A stretch of 57,446 bases of DNA from an uncultured Nodularia sp. (GTDB lineage Bacteria; Cyanobacteriota; Cyanobacteriia; Cyanobacteriales; Nostocaceae): positions 1-57,446 of the forward strand of contig CAIWDD010000084.1 of the NCBI GenBank assembly GCA_903911355.1, read 5' to 3'. Each line of letters starts with the position of its first letter. Position 1 is the first letter of the stretch. Shown in pieces: positions 9,881 to 17,764 of the stretch. The notes beneath the pieces are model-generated. The model worked only from the letters and a program-made list of their open reading frames with translations, was not told the DNA's origin and did not search any database. The position numbers and the translations under genes are program-made.

Positions 9881-10669
9881 TTGGACGACAACTATCAAAC
9901 TTACCTAAATCGGGTAGCAAGAATGACGCTACCAGAAGCTTACAGATCCCAAATTCAGCATATTCAGGAATCTGGTAAGTTTCATTTACATTCTGGATTC
10001 AGACAAGCTACACCTTTTCCTGGGTATTCACTCATTACCCCACCGGGGGACGAAGATGGGAAAAACTCTACCTTCTATACAAAATTACAATCTTACCAGC
10101 AGGAACTTTTACAGTTACCTGTCAATAGTGATTTGATTGTCCCCGTACCCCCTACTAGCTTTCATTTGACTTTAGCTGACTTGATTTGGGACAGTGCTTA
10201 TCTTCATACCTGCGAAAAAAACCCGGAATTTGAACAAGAGTTACGTTCCTGTTGTGCTGAAATATTGCAGCAATATCAACAATCCATCACAAACGGAACC
10301 CCTCCGATTCAATGGCAAATGCTCGGGCTGATAGTCATGCCGAGAGCCCTAGGTGTTTGTTTAGTCCCTCAAGACCAATGTTGTTATGAGCAGATTATTC
10401 AATTTCGCCGCCAAATCTATCAAAATCCCAAGTTAATGGCTTTGGGTGTTGAACAGCATTATCACCTGACAGCCCACATTACATTGGGCTATTTTGGCGA
10501 CATTTCCTCAGATTTAGACCGTACAAATTTCACCACTATGCTGTCTGAATTGAATCAGCAATGGCTGGAAAGTTCTCCAGAATTTTTGATCCACTCTGTG
10601 GAACTACGGAAATTCGATGACATGACCCACTATTATCGTCAACCAGACTGGCCGAGCTTAAATTTTTAG
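9881..10669 (+). CDS. DUF1868 protein (2H phosphoesterase-like)
   Basis: The 262-residue protein has two His-x-Thr type motifs, FHLTLADLIW near residue 104 and HLTAHITLGYF near residue 197. This pattern is that of the 2H phosphodiesterase superfamily, to which DUF1868 has been related. Members of the superfamily hydrolyse cyclic nucleotide or RNA phosphodiesters, but the substrate of this family is not established. The start is TTG at 9881; the opening MDDNYQTYLNRVARMTLPE fits how I recall the family beginning. It stands alone and is followed by a perfect terminator hairpin. Confidence 0.8.
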   Translation: MDDNYQTYLNRVARMTLPEAYRSQIQHIQESGKFHLHSGFRQATPFPGYSLITPPGDEDGKNSTFYTKLQSYQQELLQLPVNSDLIVPVPPTSFHLTLADLIWDSAYLHTCEKNPEFEQELRSCCAEILQQYQQSITNGTPPIQWQMLGLIVMPRALGVCLVPQDQCCYEQIIQFRRQIYQNPKLMALGVEQHYHLTAHITLGYFGDISSDLDRTNFTTMLSELNQQWLESSPEFLIHSVELRKFDDMTHYYRQPDWPSLNF

Positions 10670-10684
10670 ATTTAACCAAGACTT

Positions 10685-10712
10685 GGACGGCTAAAAGCCG
10701 TCCGTTTGTCTT
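10685..10712 (+). terminator. Terminator of the DUF1868 gene
   Basis: GGACGGCT (10685-10692), loop AAA, AGCCGTCC (10696-10703), then GTTTGTCTT. It lies 15 bp after the stop codon: a perfect 8-bp GC-rich stem with a T-rich tail. Confidence 0.75.
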
Positions 10713-10770
10713 CCCCATTCCCCGCATCAAGGAATCAACTCATCAATCAAACCACACCAGACATCCTCTG

Positions 10771-11020
10771 AGAGGATGTTTGTCAAGTCATGATTAGTGT
10801 ATCAACCATTGTTTCACTCCACCCTAACCCTCCCCTTGTCAGGGGAGGGGACTGGATTTGATTGTTTATTGTGTGCTCGGTGTTCCTTCCCATTCCCTGT
10901 TCCCTGTTCCCTGTTCCCTGTTCCCTATTCCCTATTCCCTATTCCCTATTCCCATTCCCTGTTCCCTGTTCCCTGTTCCCTAAGATAAAAATTACCTGTT
11001 TAATACTTTCCAAACAACTT
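10771..11020. repeat. Dispersed inverted-repeat element, copy A, with internal heptamer array
   Basis: First of six related elements in the window. It begins AGAGGATGTTTGTCAAG, passes through an imperfect hairpin (CCCTCCCC and GGGGAGGGG), then a heptamer array at 10893-10982, and ends TAAGATAAAAATTACCTG with a degenerate CTTTCCAAACA end. The array is 13 tandem units of TTCCCTG or TTCCCTA, one of them a 6-mer. The left end is itself preceded by the mirror sequence ACATCCTCT. Orientation is opposite to copies B to E. Apparent reading frames through it are repeat artefacts. Confidence 0.85.
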
Positions 11021-11302
11021 CCCTTGATCTCAATTGCAGATAATTGGGCTGAACATCACTTCAAGCCCAATTTCACACCTTATCTGAAATCTTGCTGGTT
11101 CAGCTTGTATTTAATTATGTTCATACCCAATTGAGATAGCTAAAGCCCATTTATACTTACGACTTGAGTTGTTTAAATTACACTCTTACTAATTGATTCT
11201 TCCAAAAGTAAGTACGTAAACTATCCAGATCAGGAATGTAAAATTAATGGCTCTCAGCTGATTTCTGACGCTATCTTTATTAGACTATAAAGGGGATATC
11301 AA

Positions 11303-11764
11303 GTGATCAGAATTTTATTGGATGCTGATTTAATACTAGAAGCTTTGATGAATCGCCAAGAATTTACAGAAGATATTAGTCAATTATTAGACCAAGTAAA
11401 TCCATCTATTCAGATGTACCTGACAAATCTCGGCGCGCAAAAAATTTCCGCCTATGCCAAATGCTTAAATGGTAGTAATATTGCTGAGACAATCTTATAT
11501 TGGTTACAGGAAAAAATTGGAGTCTCTCAGGTTAATCCGCACATTCTCCAAAAGGCACGTTCATTACCCCTGAGGGATTTTGAATCTGCTGTAGAGTTAT
11601 GCTGTGCTAAGTATTGGCAATTAGATGCAATTGTCACTCATAAACAAGAAGATTTTATGTTGTCTACAAATAACTTGTGGGTTTGGTCAATAGCAGACTT
11701 GCGCTTACGTGCAAACCTAGAAAATCAGCTACAAGCCACTAGATTTAACATCTCCCATCCTTGA
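11303..11764 (+). CDS. PIN-domain-like protein
   Basis: A 153-residue protein opening MIRILLDADLILEALMNR, the pattern of a PIN nuclease first strand with its first acidic residue. A later block, RDFESAVELCCAKYW and then LDAIVTHKQEDF, matches the central and C-terminal acidic region of PIN domains. PIN domains are Mg-dependent ribonucleases, often VapC toxins, but no antitoxin-like gene is adjacent, so a toxin role is not supported. The start is GTG at 11303; I saw no other in-frame start with better support. A copy of the dispersed repeat lies about 280 bp upstream and a TnpB relic lies downstream, so the neighbourhood is accessory. Confidence 0.65.
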   Translation: MIRILLDADLILEALMNRQEFTEDISQLLDQVNPSIQMYLTNLGAQKISAYAKCLNGSNIAETILYWLQEKIGVSQVNPHILQKARSLPLRDFESAVELCCAKYWQLDAIVTHKQEDFMLSTNNLWVWSIADLRLRANLENQLQATRFNISHP

Positions 11765-12010
11765 GAGAGAGTCGATTCTCAACAGTTGTCATCTTCCCCA
11801 GTAAACCCGGCTTTAAGTGGTATCGTTCTCTATAACTTGTTGTCATATCTTGTTTATAAGCATATTTGTGACTACAGGTAAACAAAATTTCGGTCAATTG
11901 ACAATCAACGTCGTAAATAAGAGATACTCCGGGTTAAAACGCTTCGTCTCGCGTTTCCCCCGCTACCTCAAAGCTAAGGTTTGTCACCGATACTTTTTTG
12001 CTAACATTCA
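11765..12010 (-). other. Region downstream of the TnpB relic; possible insertion-element right end
   Basis: About 250 bp without a gene. On the minus strand it lies directly 3' of the TnpB fragment, where the right end and guide RNA of IS605/IS607-type elements normally sit. Self-complementary AACCCGG (near 11804) and CCGGGTT (near 11931) could form a long-range stem. No defined boundary is visible. Confidence 0.25.
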
Positions 12011-12292
12011 CTAACAAATACACTCTTTAAGAGAGGGCGTATCAACCAATGCACGAAGGAAAATCCCTCGCGCACCATTTATGTCCCGACTCATTACCAG
12101 CCCGTCAGATGGAGACTTAACGAATTTAGCACCACCAAGGTTGGGGATGATTTCACCAGTCCAACTGACTGTTTTTGATGTATACGCTTCGTTCACATCC
12201 ATCACTACTTTATTAGTCTCAAAAGCCTTATGCTTGAGAAACTGCTTAAATCGGTAGTGAGAGAGTGTTAACATTTGGCGCACTGACTTTGG
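12011..12292 (-). pseudogene. TnpB (IS605/IS607-type) C-terminal remnant
   Basis: The frame reads PKSVRQMLTLSHYRFKQF, then VNEAYTSKTVSWTGEI, then GLVMSRDINGARGIFLRALV. This is the C-terminal RuvC/zinc-ribbon part of TnpB, the RNA-guided nuclease of IS200/IS605-type elements. The RDxNGAR block carrying the last RuvC acidic residue is present, but the usual zinc-ribbon cysteines are replaced by Ser, Trp and Asp, as I recall for some cyanobacterial TnpB lineages. A stop (TAG near 12292) truncates it upstream, and the rest (roughly 300 residues) is absent from the next 600 bp. It is a non-functional relic. Confidence 0.85.
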
Positions 12293-12911
12293 CTAACCCT
12301 CCCGTATTATATTGATAGTTAATTTACCTTCCCCGTGGGAAAATCAAACCCGATTCCCATAGGACGTTTACAAATGCTAAACTACTTCCATAGCGGTAAA
12401 GCTCATATATAAAAAGCGAAGTAGGTAAGCGTGGACAACTCCTGTAAGCCGGGCTTTGCTACTGCCTTTCAAAGACATCTAGAAACCCGGTGGCAAAAAT
12501 CCTAAATCCTATACAAATGTGGGAGTCTTAGCACCAGTTTCCTTAAATGTCGCATCAAACGCTGTCCGGCGGTCGGTGTACCCTTTTAGATGCGGTAAGT
12601 TCTACCATGTCAGCCTCTGGAGTGGACAAACCCCTTAGTAGTCATACTAAGACCACCTTAAAACAGTGAGTAAACACCGAAGATGATATATGGTTTGGAA
12701 CTGCTCAGGCAACAGATTTACTCTGGTTTTGGTCAGCTTCTCCCGCAATTGTATAGCGTTGGCTAGGTTTTACAGAATGGCCGATAGGTTAGCGGCTCCC
12801 GTAAACCTTACTAAGCTTTCAATCACAAAGGTCTGTTTTTTGTATACTCTAGGTAACTGAATTAGTTACGACTGTCGAACGATCAATTAAATCAACTTAT
12901 TAGGAGAGATA
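12293..12911. other. Degenerate intergenic region upstream of rpsU
   Basis: About 620 bp with no intact gene. Short minus-strand frames, such as GLSTPEADMVELTASKRV near 12560-12650, look protein-like but match nothing I can name; they may be decayed insertion-element sequence. Just upstream of rpsU is a small inverted repeat, GTAACT (12853-12858) and AGTTAC (12864-12869), in the likely rpsU leader. Confidence 0.4.
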
Positions 12912-13100
12912 ATGACCCAAATCATAGTGGGTGAAAATGAAGCTATCGAGTCAGCTTTACGCCGGTTTAAGCGAGAAGTGTCTAAAGCAGGTATTTTTCC
13001 AGATATGAGGAAGCATCGTCACTTTGAAACCCCTCTGGAAAAACGCAAGCGCAAAGAAATTGCCAAACACAGGCAAAGTAAGAGACGTTTCCGCAATTAA
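12912..13100 (+). CDS. rpsU: 30S ribosomal protein S21
   Basis: Small basic protein of the 30S subunit platform, involved in initiation. The 62-residue sequence has [18 protein letters not shown] at the N-terminus and a basic tail [18 protein letters not shown], both typical of bacterial S21. The start ATG at 12912 has a strong ribosome site (AGGAGAG around 12902). It is monocistronic, followed by a hairpin. Confidence 0.96.
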   Translation: MTQIIVGENEAIESALRRFKREVSKAGIFPDMRKHRHFETPLEKRKRKEIAKHRQSKRRFRN

Positions 13101-13150
13101 CCTCTTTTGCCGAGTTTCCCATCTGCCTATAGCGTGGGAATAGATAGCCA

Positions 13151-13184
13151 GTCCTACCCAGCAAAGGGCAGGACAATATTCTTT
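13151..13184 (+). terminator. Terminator of rpsU
   Basis: GTCCT and CCC (13151-13159) pair with GGG and AGGAC (13166-13174) around one mismatch. The stem is followed by AATATTCTTTT. It lies 50 bp after the rpsU stop. Confidence 0.6.
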
Positions 13185-13190
13185 TCCATC

Positions 13191-13219
13191 AAAGCCCCCA
13201 GAGACTATCTGAGGGCTTT
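13191..13219. terminator. Second hairpin between convergent rpsU and the hydrolase gene
   Basis: AAAGCCC (13191-13197) pairs with GGGCTTT (13213-13219), ending 3 bp before the hydrolase stop at 13222. Read leftward it follows the hydrolase gene directly, so it could terminate that gene. Confidence 0.5.
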
Positions 13220-13221
13220 GC

Positions 13222-13896
13222 TTATGAGCTTTCCGGTGTCAGGTAACGGGTAAACCAGTCACTCGCCAATTGTGCTACTGCTGCCAATGTCCCCGGTTCT
13301 TCAAACAAATGGGAGGCTCTAGGAATAATTTCTAACTGCTTTTGTGTACGTAATTGTTCCAGTGCATCCTGATTCATCTCGATCACTGGCCTATCGTATC
13401 CACCAACAATCAGCAGTGTTGGTGCTTGGACATCAGGTAACGCCGAACCGGCTAAATCAGGTCTCCCGCCGCGAGAAACTACAGCTTTCACAGACTCAGG
13501 GCGTTTCGCCGCCGCTACCAGAGCCGCACCGCCCCCTGTACTAGCTCCAAAGTAACCTATTTGCAGGTGATGAGTTTCTGGGTGCTGTGTGAGCCAATCG
13601 GTGGTATCAACTAGTCGCGATGCCAATAATTCAATATCAAAGCGCAAATGTCTTGTGATCAGGTCAATTGCTTCCTCTTCATGAGTTAGTAAGTCAATTA
13701 GCAGCGTTCCTAGTCCAGCCTGTTGTAAAACTCCAGCAACATATCGATTACGGGGACTATGGCGACTGCTACCACTGCCATGAGCAAATACTACTATGCC
13801 TGTGGCCCCGTCAGGAATCACCAAATTTCCCTCTAAGTTTACTTCACCTGCTGCCACTGATACTAAATTTTGTTTCTGTGTAGATGTGTTATCCAC
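13222..13896 (-). CDS. Alpha/beta-hydrolase of the dienelactone hydrolase type
   Basis: A cytoplasmic serine hydrolase. The oxyanion-hole region is VFAHGSGSSRHSPRN, the nucleophile elbow is GYFGASTGGGAAL, the acid is in VGGYDRPVIE and the histidine in RASHLFEEPG, giving a complete Ser-Asp-His set in the right order. The substrate is unknown. I chose the GTG start at 13896: it is preceded by AAGGAGG with about 7 nt spacing. A longer frame from a TTG at 13989 adds 31 residues of low-complexity sequence without a ribosome site. The resulting 224 residues match the family length. Confidence 0.88.
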   Translation of the reverse strand: MDNTSTQKQNLVSVAAGEVNLEGNLVIPDGATGIVVFAHGSGSSRHSPRNRYVAGVLQQAGLGTLLIDLLTHEEEAIDLITRHLRFDIELLASRLVDTTDWLTQHPETHHLQIGYFGASTGGGAALVAAAKRPESVKAVVSRGGRPDLAGSALPDVQAPTLLIVGGYDRPVIEMNQDALEQLRTQKQLEIIPRASHLFEEPGTLAAVAQLASDWFTRYLTPESS

Positions 13897-14050
13897 TGAC
13901 ACACCTCCTTTGATGGTTTGTTGCCTATTTATATTTGATATTTTTTTACTCTTATATACTTCTGCTATGAGGCAGTTTGTCAAAATCAACCCCTAGTCCA
14001 TAAAGCGGTAAACTAAAAGTAGACCAGGACATAAATCTTATGATTCTCTT

Positions 14051-14839
14051 ATGCAGAATTCTACATCTGGAAATGATGGGGATTTGATCAGGCAAGTTGC
14101 GACTTTGAGCGCGATTATTGCCGGTTTTGTCGTCAACGTAGTATCCAATCTTTTTCCGCTCAAGGGATTGACTATAGGAGAAATTTCTAATACTTTCTTC
14201 GCTAATGTCCTGATTATCCCCGCTAACTATGCTTTTGCTATTTGGGGACTGATTTATCTAGGTTTATTCACTTTCGGAATTTATCAATTTCTCCCCAACC
14301 ACAGGTATGATGACGATTTACGCAAAAGCGGGTACTTGTTGGTGATTGCCTCTGTGGCTCAAATTATCTGGGTATATCTTTTCCTCTCCCAACTGTTTAC
14401 TCTGTCTGCGATCGCCATACTCTTAATTCTCATACCACTAATTGCTATCTATTTGCGCTTAGGCATTGGCAAAAAGCCTGTGTCTCAAAGCAAGAGGTGG
14501 TGTGTTCACTTCCCTATCAGTATTTATCTGGGCTGGATTAGTGTGGCAACTATTGTTAATGTAGCCTCTGCTTTGTATTTTCACCGTTGGCAAGGCTGGG
14601 GGATTTCTCCTGAAATATGGACTGCTATCATGTTATTAGCGGCTTTTACTGTTGCCGCCCTCATTGTCATCCAATACCAAGACTTTGCCTATACAGGAGT
14701 CACGGTTTGGGCATTGGTGGCGATCGCAGTCAAGCACTGGCAAAATTCTTTACTTACAAGCCTGGCACTAATTTTCGCCATCGCCTTAGTGGCAATGATC
14801 ATCATTAACAGTGTAAAACCTCAACGTCCACGCACATAA
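14051..14839 (+). CDS. Multi-pass membrane protein, possibly TspO/MBR-related
   Basis: A 262-residue, strongly hydrophobic protein with about seven or eight predicted transmembrane segments. The block PANYAFAIWGLIYLGLFTF resembles the family annotated as tryptophan-rich sensory proteins, but the resemblance is limited and the ligand unknown. It is coupled to the next gene: its stop at 14837-14839 is followed at once by the ATG at 14840, so the two are almost certainly co-transcribed. Confidence 0.7.
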   Translation: MQNSTSGNDGDLIRQVATLSAIIAGFVVNVVSNLFPLKGLTIGEISNTFFANVLIIPANYAFAIWGLIYLGLFTFGIYQFLPNHRYDDDLRKSGYLLVIASVAQIIWVYLFLSQLFTLSAIAILLILIPLIAIYLRLGIGKKPVSQSKRWCVHFPISIYLGWISVATIVNVASALYFHRWQGWGISPEIWTAIMLLAAFTVAALIVIQYQDFAYTGVTVWALVAIAVKHWQNSLLTSLALIFAIALVAMIIINSVKPQRPRT

Positions 14840-16048
14840 ATGGAACAATCCAGTACTCATCCCCGGGATTGGTCATGGCACTTCTGGCCCGCTGTACCAC
14901 TATATCCCTACGGTAAACGGCGGACAATTTGCTCAGAAATAGTCAAAGATACTATCTGGACATTCGATCAGCTTCAAGGCATTCTCTACACTGTTGTGCC
15001 CATTCGGATGACCGTGGTTAAACTAGCAGGGGGTGGACTTCTGGTTTACGCCCCAGTGGCTCCCACTCCTGAATGTGTCCGCCTGGTTAACAACTTAGTC
15101 ACACAACACGGCCATGTTAAATACATTATTCTCCCCACTAGCTCCGGTCTAGAACATAAGGTTTTTGTTGGTCCTTTTGCTCGCCGCTTCCCCCAAGCAC
15201 AGGTTTTTGTTGCTCCCCATCAATGGAGTTTCCCCATCAATTTACCCCTGAGTTGGCTGGGTTTTCCCCCAGAACGCACTCAGGTACTTCCAGAAGATAG
15301 TAGTCACAGTCCTTTTGCTGATGAGTTCGATTATCAGGTGCTGGATATCAACTTGGGACGCGGTTCATTTGTAGAAGTGGCATTTTTTCACAAGCGATCG
15401 CACACCCTACTTCTGACTGACTCCATACTGTCCATACCAGAAGAACCACCCCCAATCAACCAATTAGACCCTTACCCCTTACTATTCCATGGTCGGGATC
15501 ATGGAGGGGAAGCCATCACAGATCATCCAGAAAATCGCCGCAAAGGATGGCAACGTATTTCACTATTTGCAGTCTACTTTAGTCCTCATTCCTTAGAAAC
15601 CACTGGATTAGGGGAAATGTTACGGGATGCTTTCCAAGCACCAGACCATTCACCAAAAGCTTACTTTGGTTTATTTCCCTTTCGGTGGCGAGAGGATTGG
15701 CAAAAGTCTTTCTATATGCTCCAAGGTAATGGACGGCCGTTTGTAGCCCCCATCCTCCAAGTTCTCATTTTACCCCAAGCACCTCAACAAGTCTTAATGT
15801 GGGCTGAAAAAGTAGCCACCTGGGATTTTCGCCAGATTATTGCTTGTCATTTTGATTCCCCTATTAAAGCCAGTCCCCATGAATTCCGCCAAGCATTCGA
15901 TTTTCTCCACAAGCAAACCCCTAGCAGTCAGGATTTATCGGGAAACTACAACCAGCCCCTGTCACCCGAAGATATGCAATTTATCAGGGAAATTGAGGCC
16001 ACTCTCCTCAAGCAAGGTATTGCAAAGCCACCTCAAGAGAAAGTATAG
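14840..16048 (+). CDS. DUF4336 domain protein (metallo-beta-lactamase-like fold)
   Basis: A 402-residue protein with a DUF4336 pattern: WPAVPLYPYGKRRTICSEIV at the start, then the beta-lactamase-like core with IILPTSSGLEHKVFVGPFA, where a shortened metal-site region replaces the usual HxHxDH, and later LLLTDSIL. Function is unproven. The gene starts on the base after the previous stop, which points to translational coupling with the membrane protein. It ends 24 bp before the convergent dnaE-C gene. Confidence 0.8.
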   Translation: MEQSSTHPRDWSWHFWPAVPLYPYGKRRTICSEIVKDTIWTFDQLQGILYTVVPIRMTVVKLAGGGLLVYAPVAPTPECVRLVNNLVTQHGHVKYIILPTSSGLEHKVFVGPFARRFPQAQVFVAPHQWSFPINLPLSWLGFPPERTQVLPEDSSHSPFADEFDYQVLDINLGRGSFVEVAFFHKRSHTLLLTDSILSIPEEPPPINQLDPYPLLFHGRDHGGEAITDHPENRRKGWQRISLFAVYFSPHSLETTGLGEMLRDAFQAPDHSPKAYFGLFPFRWREDWQKSFYMLQGNGRPFVAPILQVLILPQAPQQVLMWAEKVATWDFRQIIACHFDSPIKASPHEFRQAFDFLHKQTPSSQDLSGNYNQPLSPEDMQFIREIEATLLKQGIAKPPQEKV

Positions 16049-16072
16049 TTCCAACTCAAAATCCCCTAGATG

Positions 16073-17422
16073 TTAACTACCTGTGAGGGATTTAAGATGT
16101 GCGTTAAATCTAGCATTTTGCAAGGCTTGCAGTGTACCGCGAGAATCTTGGACGCAATATTGCCAACCGAAGCGAACCAATTCCCGAGAATTTTCTGATT
16201 GTATAATTCCCACTACAGGGGTTTTTGCCTTTTCTTTGTCCCCTGAATGTTCTTGTAAAATCGTCCTTAAATTATGCATGGTTTGGATGTCACTTACTTG
16301 TTGCGGATTGAGTTCCACCATCACCATTTGCACTTGCTCAACTTTTTCTACATCTTCAACAATCAGTTGATTTTGATCATCTCGCCGATCTACTTTACCC
16401 CAGACAATTAACCTCGCATCAACTTGGAGTTGGTCACTGATGCGTTCATAGGTTTTGGCAAAAACCACCGCTTCCGATTGTCCAGTTAAATCCTCTATTT
16501 GTAAAATTGCCATCTGGTCGCCTTTTTTGGTCATCACTTTTTTGACATTATTCAGCATGACCACCGCACAAACTTTCGTATCTTTTGTTTGTTCTTTAAA
16601 TTGTGAAAGGTTAATGGGAGTGAGCAGCGATGCTGCTGGCTTTAAGGACTTTAATGGATGATCTGATACATAAAAACCCAGTAATTCTTTTTCCATACGT
16701 AACTTTTCCTGGGGCATCAAATCAGCCACAGGTTCAGCTTTGGGAACTGTTTCAAAACTATTATTCCCTGTTTGCTTACTGGTAGTATTACTAGTACCTA
16801 AGTAATCAAAAAGATTACCCTGACCTATAGCCCTATCTTTGGCGCGGGATTGCGCCCAATCATAAACTAGTTCTAAATCACAGATTAATTGGTGACGATT
16901 TGATTCAATTTTATCAAAAGCTCCACACTGAATCAAAGATTCTACAGTCCGCCGGTTAATGGCACGGAGATCCACGCGATCGCAAAAATCAGCTAGGGAC
17001 TTAAAATCACCCCCCTCATCTCTGGCTGACAAAATACAGGCGATCGCATTTTGTCCCACATTTCGCACCGCTGTAAATCCAAATAAAATCTTTCCATCTA
17101 TCGGTGTAAAATCCAGACCAGAACGATTAATATCCGGGGCATCTATTGTAATCCCCATATTAGAGCAGTTGTTAATATACTTCTGCACCTTATCCGTATC
17201 GCCACTGTTCGCCGTCAACAGTGCCGCCATATACTCCAGTGGATAATTAGCTTTTAAATACGCAGTTTGATAAGTCACATATCCATAGGCAGTGGAATGA
17301 GACTTATTGAAACAATTAGAGGCTATCAGACCATTTTTAATCACAAAATTATGGTCACCCTCAACCCCAATATCATAAACATTTTCTCGACCTACAAATT
17401 TACGCCCAGTGATTTTGACCAT
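16073..17422 (-). CDS. dnaE: DNA polymerase III alpha subunit, C-terminal half, with split DnaE intein C-fragment
   Basis: C-terminal half of the replicative polymerase, encoded separately from the N-terminal half as in most cyanobacteria. Residues 1-36 are the intein C-fragment (MVKITGRKFVGRENVYDIGV, then DHNF and the closing GLIASN). The C-extein begins CFNKSHSTAYGYVTYQTAYL, the normal splice junction. The remaining 413 residues hold the last part of the polymerase domain, the helix-hairpin-helix region (SLADFCDRVDLRAINRRTVE), an OB-fold domain (VCAVVMLNNVKKVMTKKGD) and the C-terminal region. Trans-splicing with the DnaE-N precursor should give active polymerase; dnaE-N is not in this window. 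The start ATG at 17422 gives exactly the family's intein N-terminus. Confidence 0.97.
   Translation of the reverse strand: MVKITGRKFVGRENVYDIGVEGDHNFVIKNGLIASNCFNKSHSTAYGYVTYQTAYLKANYPLEYMAALLTANSGDTDKVQKYINNCSNMGITIDAPDINRSGLDFTPIDGKILFGFTAVRNVGQNAIACILSARDEGGDFKSLADFCDRVDLRAINRRTVESLIQCGAFDKIESNRHQLICDLELVYDWAQSRAKDRAIGQGNLFDYLGTSNTTSKQTGNNSFETVPKAEPVADLMPQEKLRMEKELLGFYVSDHPLKSLKPAASLLTPINLSQFKEQTKDTKVCAVVMLNNVKKVMTKKGDQMAILQIEDLTGQSEAVVFAKTYERISDQLQVDARLIVWGKVDRRDDQNQLIVEDVEKVEQVQMVMVELNPQQVSDIQTMHNLRTILQEHSGDKEKAKTPVVGIIQSENSRELVRFGWQYCVQDSRGTLQALQNARFNAHLKSLTGS
17315..17422 (-). other. Split DnaE intein C-fragment (Int-C)
   Basis: Codons 1-36 of the dnaE-C gene. The fragment has the F-block DHNF with its catalytic-region histidine, and ends in Asn36 (AAT at 17315-17317) followed by the Cys+1 codon (TGT at 17312-17314) of the extein. 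It is close in sequence to the well-known Nostoc-type DnaE Int-C, with Gly instead of Arg before DHNF. All residues needed for trans-splicing on this side appear intact. Confidence 0.96.
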
Positions 17423-17515
17423 TTTTACCCACCCATCATGTATACCCAGTTTAAGGTGTTGGTGCTTTTGAAGTTTAACACTACTTCATCTTTGAGTGGT
17501 TTTCTGTAGCTCTGA

Positions 17516-17749
17516 TTTCTGCTGCTTCTAGGGGCGATCGCTTGGTGGGTGGAATCATTAGAAATAATAGATATCAGCAACCCCGCTAACCCCACCCGCA
17601 CGGGGGGTGACGATACTTCTGGCTGGGCTTGGGATGTACAAGTAGTTGGTAACTACGCCTATGTCGCTGTTGAGCGTGCAGGATTGCAAATAATAGATAT
17701 AGATATCAGCAACCCCGCTAACCCCACCATCATCAGGTGTTGGTGCTAA
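17516..17749 (+). pseudogene. LVIVD-type beta-propeller repeat fragment
   Basis: The open frame reads LEIIDISNPANPTRTGG, VVGNYAYVAVERAGLQIIDI and again ISNPANPT, which are one and a half LVIVD-like repeats. These form beta-propellers in secreted or surface proteins. There is no ribosome site, no signal sequence and no full propeller, so this is a remnant of a larger gene. The repeated ATATCAGCAACCCCGC DNA is visible twice (near 17570 and 17704). Confidence 0.6.
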
Positions 17750-17764
17750 TTTGACATCTTCAGA

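Noticed and set aside
10862-10982. Possible CRISPR array because of short regular repeats
   Set aside because: Units are contiguous heptamers with no spacers, and no cas gene is near.
10797-11134. Overlapping frames rich in Pro-Cys-Ser-Leu in repeat copy A
   Set aside because: They are translations of the TTCCCTG heptamer array, with no ribosome site or family.
11303-11764. PIN-like gene as the toxin of a toxin-antitoxin pair
   Set aside because: No small antitoxin-type gene overlaps or precedes it.
12420-12500. tRNA or riboswitch near GCCGGGCTTTG and AAACCCGG
   Set aside because: No cloverleaf, T-loop or known riboswitch core could be built; more likely decayed element sequence.
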